Shown here one piece after another: positions 1-6,029 of a stretch of DNA of 6,827 nucleotides (its first letter is position 1; each line of letters starts with the position of its first letter). Source of the stretch: Desulfuromusa sp. (lineage in GTDB: Bacteria; Desulfobacterota; Desulfuromonadia; Desulfuromonadales; Geopsychrobacteraceae); contig JAUVCS010000046.1 of the NCBI GenBank assembly GCA_030590745.1, positions 1-6,827 on the forward strand, written 5' to 3'. The notes beneath the pieces were generated by a model. The model had not been told where the DNA came from, made no database searches, and worked only from the letters and a program-made list of their open reading frames with translations. The position numbers were made by a program, and so were the translations under genes.

Positions 1-1468
1 GTTTGTGCAGTTCCAGTTCCAGGTCTCCTGGTAAGAGGTCGGCACGGCCAAACAGTGATATTTTCAGCTTCAGTTGACGTTCGAGCTCTCCGATGGTCAC
101 CCGTTTCTGATTGAGCAGAGAATTTGCAACTTCCAGAGGGACATTTGCTTCTATATGACCAATCTGCCCTTTAGCTGCTGCGGTATGTGCTTGACGTAAG
201 AACACGACAGCTTGAGCCTCGATACTTTTTATCTGTCCAAGACCTTTACAGTGTGGACATTCAAGATAGGCACCGACGCTTAAGACCGGTTTTAAACGCT
301 GTCGGCTCATTTCAAGAAGTCCAAACTGGCTGATTCTACCGACCGAAACTTTGGCTTTGTCATCTTTCAATGCTTTGCGCATTGTCTGTTCGATTTCCTG
401 AATATTTTTACGATCGCGCATGTCAATAAAGTCGATGACAATCAAGCCCCCAAGGTCACGCAGTCGCAATTGTCGACCAACTTCAACTGCAGCTTCCAGG
501 TTGGTTTTATGGGCAGTCGCTTCGATACCACTCTCACCTGACATTTTACCTGAATTGACATCGATAGCGACAAGTGCCTCAGTCTGGTCAATGACAATTG
601 ACCCACCTGAGGGGAGGGGAGACTGATTTTTAGCCAAACCGTCAATCTGTTCTTCTATTTGATAGCGAGAGAAGATCGGGCGGCGTTCACGGTGTCGTTT
701 GACCAGATGTTTAAGTTCCGGCATCACCAGGGAAAAGAAATCTCTGGTATCCTGAAAAACTTTGTGATCATCGATCAGAACTTCATCCATCTCAGTATTG
801 AAATAATCCCGGATGGAGCGGATCGCAAGGTTTGATTCTTGATAAAGTTGTGCCGGAGCTTTGACTTCGTCTTTACGGGCAACAATTCCTTCGAATAAGC
901 GAACCAGATAATCAAAATCGCGTTTCAGTTCGTCTTTGTCCTTGCCGATCCCTACAGTTCGAACGATATAGCCCATCCGTTCTGGTAGATCCAATTCTGC
1001 CATGGTCTTTTTCAGACTTCTGCGTTCAGAATCAACACTGATCTTACGTGAAACCCCTTTGGTGGTGCTATCGGGCATCAGCACCATATAACGTCCGGGA
1101 ATCGACAGGAATGTGGTGAGCGCGGCACCTTTATTGCCCCGTTCTTCTTTAACAATTTGCACCAGTATTTCTTGTCCACGTTGAAGAATGTCTGCAATCC
1201 GTGGGCGACCTTTGGTTTCATCTTTAGGTGGGTAGAGCTTGGTGTGGACTTCTCCGATTTGCAGAAACCCAAGTTTTTCTGCGCCATAATCAACAAAAGC
1301 AGCCTGGAGCCCGGTTTCTACCCGAACCACGACCGCTTTATAAATGTTCCCTTTGCTCTGTTCTTGTCCTGCAATCTCGATATCGAGTTCGCTTAAAATT
1401 CCATCAACAACGATCGCCACCCGGTTTTCCTCCGGATGAGATGCATTGATAAGCATCTTCTTGCTCAT
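1..1468 (-). CDS. rne: Ribonuclease E/G family endoribonuclease, N-terminal 489 residues (3' end outside window)
   Basis: Single-strand RNA endonuclease, expected to act in mRNA decay and rRNA/tRNA maturation at the 5'-monophosphate-sensing catalytic core. Read on the minus strand, the frame is open from the ATG at 1468 to the window edge. Visible order: N-terminal start MSKKMLINAS; S1 RNA-binding domain about residues 38-120, with the family motif EERGNKGAALTTF at 108-120; 5'-sensor region with VRTVGIGK at 169-176; DNase I-like catalytic domain with Asp303 (AIDVNSG) and Asp346 (IDFIDM), the Mg-binding pair; and the zinc-link CPHC, Cys404 and Cys407. These four residues carry the same numbers as I recall for E. 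coli RNase E, and the S1 motif is closer to RNase E than RNase G, so rne is preferred, though rng naming is possible. An AAAGG ribosome binding site lies 8 bases before the ATG. The gene is divergent from the 1881 gene. Whether it has a long C-terminal scaffold tail cannot be seen. Confidence 0.95.
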   Translation of the reverse strand, partial: MSKKMLINASHPEENRVAIVVDGILSELDIEIAGQEQSKGNIYKAVVVRVETGLQAAFVDYGAEKLGFLQIGEVHTKLYPPKDETKGRPRIADILQRGQEILVQIVKEERGNKGAALTTFLSIPGRYMVLMPDSTTKGVSRKISVDSERRSLKKTMAELDLPERMGYIVRTVGIGKDKDELKRDFDYLVRLFEGIVARKDEVKAPAQLYQESNLAIRSIRDYFNTEMDEVLIDDHKVFQDTRDFFSLVMPELKHLVKRHRERRPIFSRYQIEEQIDGLAKNQSPLPSGGSIVIDQTEALVAIDVNSGKMSGESGIEATAHKTNLEAAVEVGRQLRLRDLGGLIVIDFIDMRDRKNIQEIEQTMRKALKDDKAKVSVGRISQFGLLEMSRQRLKPVLSVGAYLECPHCKGLGQIKSIEAQAVVFLRQAHTAAAKGQIGHIEANVPLEVANSLLNQKRVTIGELERQLKLKISLFGRADLLPGDLELELHK

Positions 1469-1526
1469 TTTTAAAACCTTTCTGTCCGCAGTGTTTTGCG
1501 GCTCATTCCGGCACCCTTTTTTTCAG

Positions 1527-1552
1527 AGACCGCTCCGCTTCAAGCGGGGTCT
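1527..1552 (-). other. Hairpin in rne 5' leader (proximal)
   Basis: Outer arms AGACC (1527-1531) and GGTCT (1548-1552) pair perfectly. Inner arms CCGCT (1535-1539) and AGCGG (1543-1547) close a 3-base loop, with a 3-base bulge at 1532-1534. That gives ten base pairs, eight of them clustered as G-C rich stem. In the rne direction it lies about 60 bases before the start codon and is followed by an A-run rather than a T-run, so it is not an intrinsic terminator for that transcript. A structural role in the leader is inference. Confidence 0.5.
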
Positions 1553-1644
1553 ACAAAGGATTTATCCGGCTAAGTTGGGTGTAATAGCAGTCATAATCCC
1601 CTCTGGAATGACCACCTGAAATTTGTTGATCTATTTATTTGCTG

Positions 1645-1669
1645 GTCTCGACGCAGCCAAAGCGGAGAC
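1645..1669 (-). other. Hairpin in rne 5' leader (distal)
   Basis: GTCTC (1645-1649) pairs with GAGAC (1665-1669), and CGC (1652-1654) with GCG (1662-1664), leaving a two-base bulge and a 7-base loop. It would sit near the 5' end of the rne leader if transcription begins near 1688. It is flanked by AT-rich sequence, which makes it stand out. Function is not known from the sequence. Confidence 0.4.
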
Positions 1670-1694
1670 GCAAAATAATCATTAATAATCTTTG

Positions 1695-1703
1695 ACTATA
1701 ACA
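1695..1703 (-). promoter_or_regulatory. Candidate extended -10 promoter for rne
   Basis: On the minus strand this reads TGTTATAGT, that is TG-N-TATAGT, an extended -10 element with five of six matches to TATAAT. The -35 position opposite it is poor. A nearby TTAACA (minus strand, 1725-1730) has a 17-base spacing to a weaker TATCTG at 1702-1707, so two overlapping promoters are possible. Transcription from the extended -10 would start near 1688 and give a leader of about 220 bases. Confidence 0.4.
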
Positions 1704-1793
1704 GATAAAGTTTAATAGCGATATTGTTAATACAGTATAAAGCTGAATAACTCTCGTTGAATCTTGGTTTAGAAGAAAAATTGCGTGGAATAC

Positions 1794-1821
1794 TTCGAAT
1801 TTGTTGTTTATCAGCTATACT
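1794..1821 (+). promoter_or_regulatory. Candidate sigma-70 promoter for the cytidylate-kinase-like gene
   Basis: TATACT at 1816-1821 matches five of six -10 bases. TTCGAA at 1794-1799 is a mediocre -35 with 16-base spacing. It would start transcription near 1828, about 50 bases before the ATG at 1881. The gene needs its own promoter because its upstream neighbour is divergent. Confidence 0.4.
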
Positions 1822-1880
1822 TTAATAAGCAGGATTTATGTAGCAGATCATTTCAAGAACTGGGATGAAGGGAGGCAGTT

Positions 1881-2579
1881 ATGGCACTTAATAATTTATG
1901 GTCATCACAGCAGGAACAAAAATTACAGGCGTGGCATCGGATGCAACAAGTTGTGGAGTCGGGGAAACCCTCTCCATGCTTTACTATCTCCCGGGAATTT
2001 GGCTGCCAGGCTTATCCCTTGGCTGAAGCGTTGATCAAGCGGTTGAATGCCCGGGTTGCAGGAGAACCCTGGATTATTGTTGGCCGACAGATTATTGACC
2101 GGGTCTCTGAACTTTCAGGATATACTGTTGCGCAGATTGAAAAATCTCAAGATACACCCTCTTCACTTAAGGCCATCTTCTCGATGTTTCTGGATAGCAG
2201 CAGGGCAGAGGAAACAGAAATCTTTACCCATATGCGTTCGGTTATTCGAAGTTTCGCCCGTCGGGGGAATTGTGTTCTGATTGGCCGGGGAAGTGTTTTT
2301 GCCGTTCAGGATATGCCCAACTGTATTAATTTGAGATTAGTCGCAACCCCTGAATTTCGTATTAACAAAATCATAACGAGCCATAACCTGAGTGAAAAAG
2401 CTGCTATAGAATTTATTGCTTTACACCAGCGTCAGCGCGATGATTTTATCCGTCGTTTTGCCGATAAAATTATTGCCGATCCGGTTCTTTACCATCTGGT
2501 CATTAATAATGCTCATCTGGATGTGGTGAAAATTGCTGAGTTAGCTGAAGAATATTTGATCAGATATACAAATCGGTAA
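1881..2579 (+). CDS. Cytidylate kinase-like family protein
   Basis: 232-residue protein of the cytidylate-kinase-like family, related in fold to CMP kinases (which make CDP from CMP and ATP); the substrate of these stand-alone members is not established. Family marks: the first strand and turn CFTISREFG at residues 33-41 where a nucleotide kinase has its P-loop, a helix to about 56, IIVGRQIIDRVSE (65-77), the second strand CVLIGRGSVF (131-140), NLRLVA (150-155), an Arg-rich helix HQRQRDDFIRRF (182-193) resembling a lid region, and LVINNAHLD (206-214) near the end. The usual Gly-rich GxxGxGKS is absent, the turn reading FGCQAYPLA, so ordinary ATP binding is uncertain. GGGAGG at 1870-1875 lies 5 bases before the ATG, a strong site that fixes the start. 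It is cytoplasmic, with no signal peptide. It appears monocistronic: own promoter before, terminator after. Confidence 0.85.
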   Translation: MALNNLWSSQQEQKLQAWHRMQQVVESGKPSPCFTISREFGCQAYPLAEALIKRLNARVAGEPWIIVGRQIIDRVSELSGYTVAQIEKSQDTPSSLKAIFSMFLDSSRAEETEIFTHMRSVIRSFARRGNCVLIGRGSVFAVQDMPNCINLRLVATPEFRINKIITSHNLSEKAAIEFIALHQRQRDDFIRRFADKIIADPVLYHLVINNAHLDVVKIAELAEEYLIRYTNR

Positions 2580-2617
2580 TATTGAAAACCGGTTTTTAGT
2601 AATTTATTTAATTTTTA

Positions 2618-2655
2618 AGAGGCTCTATTTAAGCTTAGATGGAGTCTCTTTTTTT
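2618..2655 (+). terminator. Rho-independent terminator after the cytidylate-kinase-like gene
   Basis: AGAGGCTC (2618-2625) pairs with GAGTCTCT (2642-2649), with one G-U pair. The stem continues inward for six more pairs to a 4-base AGCT loop at 2632-2635, giving a 14-bp stem with three G-U pairs. Seven T residues (2649-2655) follow directly. It begins about 40 bases after the stop codon at 2577-2579. The opposite strand lacks an adjacent T-run, so it works in the plus direction only. Confidence 0.88.
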
Positions 2656-2663
2656 ATCGGTTC

Positions 2664-2692
2664 TTTTGGTTGTTGCACTGTTGTGCTATAAG
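2664..2692 (+). promoter_or_regulatory. Candidate extended -10 promoter for the ABC-F gene
   Basis: TGC-TATAAG at 2684-2692 is an extended -10 element with five of six matches in the hexamer. The -35 at 17-base spacing (2664-2669) is poor, as is common with extended -10 promoters. It sits just past the T-run of the preceding terminator. Transcription would start near 2699 and give a leader of about 200 bases containing all the inverted repeats described here. Confidence 0.4.
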
Positions 2693-2717
2693 ACCAGCTT
2701 CTGAATAGAAATTGGTT

Positions 2718-2739
2718 AGTGTCATGTCACACATGAACT
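2718..2739. repeat. Short inverted repeat in the ABC-F leader
   Basis: TCATGT (2722-2727) and ACATGA (2731-2736) form a perfect 6-bp inverted repeat around CAC. After a single bulged G, AGT (2718-2720) pairs with ACT (2737-2739). It could be an RNA hairpin near the 5' end of the transcript or a dyad operator overlapping the start region; the sequence does not decide. Confidence 0.4.
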
Positions 2740-2756
2740 GTCGATCTTGCTTGGTC

Positions 2757-2837
2757 TTTTACGCGTTAACTGCGTTGTAACTTCCGCTGTATAGCTCTAG
2801 CTATGCAACGAAAATCACGTCTTGTTGACACGCAAAA
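2757..2837. repeat. 81-bp imperfect palindrome upstream of the ABC-F gene
   Basis: Two nested arm pairs share almost the same centre (about 2797). The inner arms are 2777-2796 and 2799-2818: 15 of 20 positions are Watson-Crick, built around TAGCT-CT-AGCTA. The outer arms are 2757-2770 and 2824-2837: 11 of 14 are Watson-Crick. A 6-by-5-base internal loop separates the two sets. All eight non-matching positions are transition-type, six C/A and two T/G on the plus strand, so every one is a G-U pair in RNA from one strand or the other; minus-strand RNA would pair 32 of 34. No transposase is nearby. It resembles a REP- or MITE-like intergenic repeat, but only a genome search can show more copies. 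Confidence 0.65.
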
Positions 2838-2855
2838 TCCCTGCGCAATTTTGCG
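2831..2855. repeat. Second inverted repeat overlapping the palindrome's right arm
   Basis: CGCAAAAT (2831-2838) and ATTTTGCG (2848-2855) are perfect 8-bp inverted repeats around a 9-base loop. The left arm covers seven bases of the outer right arm of the 81-bp palindrome, so the two foldings exclude each other. No T-run follows, so this is not an intrinsic terminator. Confidence 0.6.
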
Positions 2856-2898
2856 ACACTTTAAAGGTTCCAGGGTACTCGTTTGCGAGACGATAAAA

Positions 2899-4815
2899 AT
2901 GATACAGCTCAAAAAAATTGATAAATTTTTTGCCGATAGAAGAATTTTTTCTGCAATTGATTTCCTCATTCGCCCGACCGACCGGATTGGTCTTTGCGGT
3001 GAAAATGGTGCGGGAAAATCGACGCTCCTGAAGCTTTTAGCGGGATTAGTTGAAAGTGACGGAGGAACTCTGCAGATTGCCAAGGGGACAACTTTCGGTT
3101 ATCTGCCGCAGGATGGTTTGGCACACCGGGGTCGTTCCCTGTTTGCAGAGACCCAGAGTGCTCTGGCCGATTTACAACAAATAGAATCAGAATTGCGACA
3201 ACTGGAAAATAATATTGCTGCTGCAACGGATAATCCTGCATTGGAGCGCTATGCCGAGTTGCAGCATCTGTTCGAACAACGTGGTGGTTACCAGATGGAG
3301 TCCGAAGTGGGGCGGGTTCTCCACGGTCTTGGCTTCAGTGCTGCTGATTTCGACAAGCCCTGTGAAACTTTTTCAGGTGGCTGGCAGATGCGAATTGCCC
3401 TGGCAAAGTTGCTGTTGCAAAGACCTAATTTGCTGCTGCTGGATGAACCAACTAATCATCTGGACCTGCCTGCTCGTGATTGGCTGGAAGATTATCTGCT
3501 GAACTACCCTTATGCAATTGTGCTGGTTTCTCATGATCGATTTTTTCTTGATAAAGTTGTTTCACGGATTGTCGAAATCTGGAATGGAGATTTGACCAGT
3601 TACCCTGGTAATTACAGCCGCTATATTTGTTCGAGGGATGAAAGAATAGCCGCTCTAAAAGCTGCTAAGCAGCAGCAGGACGAAGAGATTATCCGAATTG
3701 AAGGGTTCGTCAGCCGGTTTCGTTATCAGGCCAATAAGGCCTCACAGGTGCAGAGCCGGGTTAAGCAGCTGGAAAAAATTGTGCGGATATCTTTACCTCC
3801 GCAGCGGAAAAAAATTGCTTTTACTTTTCCCTCTCCACCCAAAGGGGGGCGTATCGCAATAAGTTTAAAAGATGCTTCCCAGCATTATGGGAATCTCAAA
3901 GTATTACAACATGTTGATTTTCAGGTGGAGCAGGGTGAACGGGTCGCTTTGGTCGGGCCAAACGGAGCAGGTAAGTCAACATTGATGCGTCTTCTCGCCG
4001 GAGTTGAGACTCCGGTGACAGGTGAGAGGGTGGCAGGTCATAATTTGCTGCAGGCCTATTTTGCCCAGAACCAGGCTGCCGAATTGAACCCTGCCCACGA
4101 TGTCTATGCTGAGATAATGGCCGATTCTCCGGTGGCAATGGTTCCCCGGCTGCGTACTATTCTTGGAGCTTTTCTTTTTTCTGGTGATGATATTGAAAAG
4201 TCGGTCAAAGTTCTTTCTGGTGGTGAGCGTAATCGACTGGCACTGGCGAAATTATTGCTGCGGCCGGCTAATCTTCTGTTACTTGACGAACCGACCAACC
4301 ACCTTGATCTGGAGTCAAAACAAATCTTGCTCGATTCGCTGAAAAAATACCAGGGGACGATTGTTTTTGTCTCACATGATCGCTATTTTGTTGATTCTTT
4401 GGTGACCCGGATCGTGGAAGTTGGAGACGGAAAGATTGAGTCCTATCCCGGTAATTACGCCGATTTTTTGCGTAAAAAACAAACTTTAGGTGATTTGAGC
4501 CATAGTGTTAACCGAGTTGAGCAGCAGGAAAAGTTATCGGGAGAAGTCTCTGCAGGTGATAAGCAGAGTCGAATTCAGGCACATACAAAGCGTAAAAACC
4601 AGCAACGACGTGAACAAAAACAACAGAAAGAGTTATCCAGGGTTGAGGGTCAAATTGAAGCACAGGAGGAAAAACTCGTATCTCTCGAACAACGGATGGC
4701 TGACCCTGATCTTTATCAGGATCAGAACCTGTGGCGACAGGTGAATACTGATCATGTTAAGTTGAAAGAAAATTTAGAGGATCTCTATCAGCAATGGGAA
4801 AGTTTACAGAATTGA
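2899..4815 (+). CDS. ABC-F family ATPase (YheS/Uup-like), two ATP-binding domains
   Basis: Soluble 638-residue ABC-F ATPase with two nucleotide-binding domains and no membrane segments; family members act on ribosomes, typically at the tRNA exit site, to relieve stalled or inactive states. Domain 1: Walker A GENGAGKS (34-41), a helical insert about 82-130, signature FSGGWQ (158-163), Walker B plus catalytic Glu in LLLLDEPTNHLD (178-189), switch SHD (211-213). The charged inter-domain linker about 235-310 (RFRYQANKASQVQSR) is the ABC-F hallmark. Domain 2: GPNGAGKS (353-360), LSGGE (439-443), LLLLDEPTNHLD (459-470), SHD (492-494). A Gln/Lys/Glu-rich coiled-coil tail runs about 565-637. All catalytic residues are intact. 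Length and order match E. coli YheS as I recall it. The start at 2899 (MIQLKKIDKFF) fits the family; an in-frame ATG at 2803 would add 32 residues coded by the repeat and is rejected. The ribosome site is weak, GCGAGA inside a small hairpin. Housekeeping function is likelier than drug resistance, though this is inference. Confidence 0.93.
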   Translation: MIQLKKIDKFFADRRIFSAIDFLIRPTDRIGLCGENGAGKSTLLKLLAGLVESDGGTLQIAKGTTFGYLPQDGLAHRGRSLFAETQSALADLQQIESELRQLENNIAAATDNPALERYAELQHLFEQRGGYQMESEVGRVLHGLGFSAADFDKPCETFSGGWQMRIALAKLLLQRPNLLLLDEPTNHLDLPARDWLEDYLLNYPYAIVLVSHDRFFLDKVVSRIVEIWNGDLTSYPGNYSRYICSRDERIAALKAAKQQQDEEIIRIEGFVSRFRYQANKASQVQSRVKQLEKIVRISLPPQRKKIAFTFPSPPKGGRIAISLKDASQHYGNLKVLQHVDFQVEQGERVALVGPNGAGKSTLMRLLAGVETPVTGERVAGHNLLQAYFAQNQAAELNPAHDVYAEIMADSPVAMVPRLRTILGAFLFSGDDIEKSVKVLSGGERNRLALAKLLLRPANLLLLDEPTNHLDLESKQILLDSLKKYQGTIVFVSHDRYFVDSLVTRIVEVGDGKIESYPGNYADFLRKKQTLGDLSHSVNRVEQQEKLSGEVSAGDKQSRIQAHTKRKNQQRREQKQQKELSRVEGQIEAQEEKLVSLEQRMADPDLYQDQNLWRQVNTDHVKLKENLEDLYQQWESLQN

Positions 4816-4910
4816 TGGTGGCGTGGTAGATTCATTCACCTTATTTTTATAGCTATTCTATGAGGCGAGTGCCGATATCAGATCAGATAGATAAGATGGA
4901 GTTTTTGATA

Positions 4911-5852
4911 ATGATTTTTTTACCCCGTGGTGTTCCTGTTAGGGAAAAAGTTAATCCGGCTCGAATTAATCTTCCCGGAGCAATGGAAAAGTTACGAGTT
5001 GGGACTTTTACCGGTTATCTCCGCTTTGATGCGCCTCAAGGTACAGGGGTCATTCTATTCCAGAATGGTCAATTGATCAGCTCTATCTTCATTAATCAAA
5101 GCGAATCAGAACGTTCAATTGCTTATGATGCCATTGCCAAAATTTTTGAAATTTCTATTAAGGGGAGTGCAACCCTTAACATCTATCGCTTATCCAAGGA
5201 TCTGGTGTTAGGAATTCATACCCTCTTGCATGGGCGCTATCTCCAAAAAGGTCAGGATTTAAACCACTTTGATGTTCGCGGACAACTGGATCGAATCAAG
5301 GACGAACACCTTACCGTCTGTCTGCGGATTTACGCTGATGATCAGACGGCTTTGATTTTTTATGATCAGGGTTATGCTCTTGGTTTTTTTCATGAAGGCG
5401 ACATTGAGCTTGAGTCGACAGCCGATATATCAACCTCTGTAGCCAATTCACCGGGGGCTAAACTGGATGTATTAGAAATCTGTAGCGCCGATGAAGTTGT
5501 CCTGGCTGATTTGATGGGTTCTGCCGATCTGGGTCCAATCTGGCAGAGAACTCGTAAATTATTACTGGAGAAGCGGCAAAAACATGAGGAAACGGTTGTG
5601 CGCTCGCAGGAACAGAATCAGCAGCAGCACCGGCAGCACACTTTAGCTGTTTTTAAGACTATTGCAGGCAACCATATTGGCAAGTTTGGGGTTACACAAG
5701 TTGAGAAGGCGTTTATCGTGGTTGCTGCTGATATGAATTCTGAAACAATTGAGAACTTCTACACTGAACTCCGAAGGCTTGCGCGACTTGTTGCAGGGCA
5801 GGCTGACATTCAGACCATGATTGATGAAATGAAAAAACAATTCAATGGTTAA
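4911..5852 (+). CDS. Conserved hypothetical protein with two similar beta-rich modules and a helical C-terminus
   Basis: No function is recognised with confidence; it recalls conserved hypothetical proteins of Desulfuromonadales and, loosely, DUF4388-type signalling modules. From the ATG at 4911 it is 313 residues with no signal peptide or membrane segment. Residues 33-60 (FTGYLRF then VILFQNG) and 134-160 (LTVCLRI then ALIFYDQG) share the pattern hT-x-x-LRh, about ten residues, then a hydrophobic strand ending in Phe and a turn with Gly, suggesting an internal duplication about 100 residues apart. Residues 213-245 form a charged, Gln- and His-rich linker; 246-313 look helical. GGAG at 4898-4901 lies 9 bases before the ATG at 4911, and the encoded start MIFLPRGVPV fits; in-frame ATGs at 4860 and 4896 lack such a site. 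It follows the ABC-F gene by 95 bases with no clear terminator between, so co-transcription is possible, but a weak promoter (TTCATT, 17 bases, TATTCT, ending at 4859) may also serve it. Confidence 0.75.
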   Translation: MIFLPRGVPVREKVNPARINLPGAMEKLRVGTFTGYLRFDAPQGTGVILFQNGQLISSIFINQSESERSIAYDAIAKIFEISIKGSATLNIYRLSKDLVLGIHTLLHGRYLQKGQDLNHFDVRGQLDRIKDEHLTVCLRIYADDQTALIFYDQGYALGFFHEGDIELESTADISTSVANSPGAKLDVLEICSADEVVLADLMGSADLGPIWQRTRKLLLEKRQKHEETVVRSQEQNQQQHRQHTLAVFKTIAGNHIGKFGVTQVEKAFIVVAADMNSETIENFYTELRRLARLVAGQADIQTMIDEMKKQFNG

Positions 5853-5880
5853 TTGCTTGGGTGAATTTCAACCATAAATG

Positions 5881-5911
5881 GATAATAATAGCCAGAATAG
5901 TGAATATTATC
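5881..5911. other. AT-rich hairpin downstream of the hypothetical gene
   Basis: GATAATA (5881-5887) and TATTATC (5905-5911) are perfect 7-bp inverted repeats with a 17-base loop, 28 bases after the stop codon. The stem is AT-rich and the following sequence has only broken T-runs, so it is at most a weak terminator or 3' end stabiliser. Confidence 0.3.
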
Positions 5912-5940
5912 GATAGTTTCTTTATTTCTGAGAATTATTC

Positions 5941-5969
5941 TTGACCACTTTTGTACTTTGACTTATACA
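5941..5969 (+). promoter_or_regulatory. Sigma-70 promoter for the branched-chain amino acid binding protein gene
   Basis: TTGACC (5941-5946, five of six) and TATACA (5964-5969, four of six) are spaced by exactly 17 bases. Transcription would start near 5976, giving a leader of about 54 bases. A short inverted repeat, CAGTT (5973-5977) and AACTG (5983-5987), lies right at the predicted start and could be an operator, though it is too short to be sure. Confidence 0.6.
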
Positions 5970-6029
5970 TGGCAGTTCAACAAACTGTTATTCTTTTTTA
6001 CAACCTTAAAATTATCAGGAGGAACACAG

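Larger units (their letters stand above)
1469..1880. other. Divergent intergenic region between rne and the cytidylate-kinase-like gene
   Basis: This 412-base stretch has no credible gene. Its left part (1469 to about 1690) would be the 5' leader of the ribonuclease transcript and contains two GC-rich hairpins in otherwise AT-rich sequence. Its right part (about 1680-1880) is strongly AT-rich and carries candidate promoters in both directions. Short open frames here have no ribosome binding site or recognisable sequence. Confidence 0.7.
2580..2898. other. Intergenic region upstream of the ABC-F gene
   Basis: This 319-base gap contains, in order, the terminator of the upstream gene, a candidate extended -10 promoter, a small hairpin at 2718-2739, the long palindrome at 2757-2837, the overlapping inverted repeat 2831-2855, and a 4-bp hairpin (CTCG 2878-2881 with CGAG 2886-2889) just before the ABC-F start. 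No gene is supported. The plus-strand frame open from 2803 and the minus-strand frame across the same bases only translate the palindrome. Confidence 0.7.

Noticed and set aside
420..626. Plus-strand open frame inside the ribonuclease gene
   Set aside because: It is antisense to the catalytic domain coding sequence, has no ribosome binding site, and its product is low-complexity; coding constraint lies on the minus strand.
1157..1449. Overlapping plus-strand open frames antisense to the S1 domain region
   Set aside because: Both lie opposite the strongly conserved S1 coding sequence and have no family resemblance.
2825..2853. Perfect TTGACA at 2825-2830 as a promoter -35 for the ABC-F gene
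   Set aside because: No acceptable -10 lies 16-18 bases downstream (best is AATTTT or ATTTTG), and the hexamer is part of the palindrome arm.
2766..3083. Minus-strand open frame across the palindrome and the ABC-F start
   Set aside because: It is antisense to the Walker A region of the ABC-F gene and otherwise translates the palindrome; no ribosome binding site.
4505..4744. Second plus-strand frame inside the 3' part of the ABC-F gene
   Set aside because: It is a frame-shifted shadow of the coiled-coil tail, whose in-frame sequence fits the family to the end.
4860..4910. Upstream starts (ATG at 4860 and 4896) for the hypothetical protein
   Set aside because: Neither has a ribosome binding site at a usable distance, whereas GGAG stands 9 bases before the ATG at 4911.
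5970..5990. Possible sigma-54 promoter (ATGGCAG) before the binding protein gene
   Set aside because: The TTGC element at the -12 position is missing, while a well-spaced sigma-70 promoter overlaps this region.
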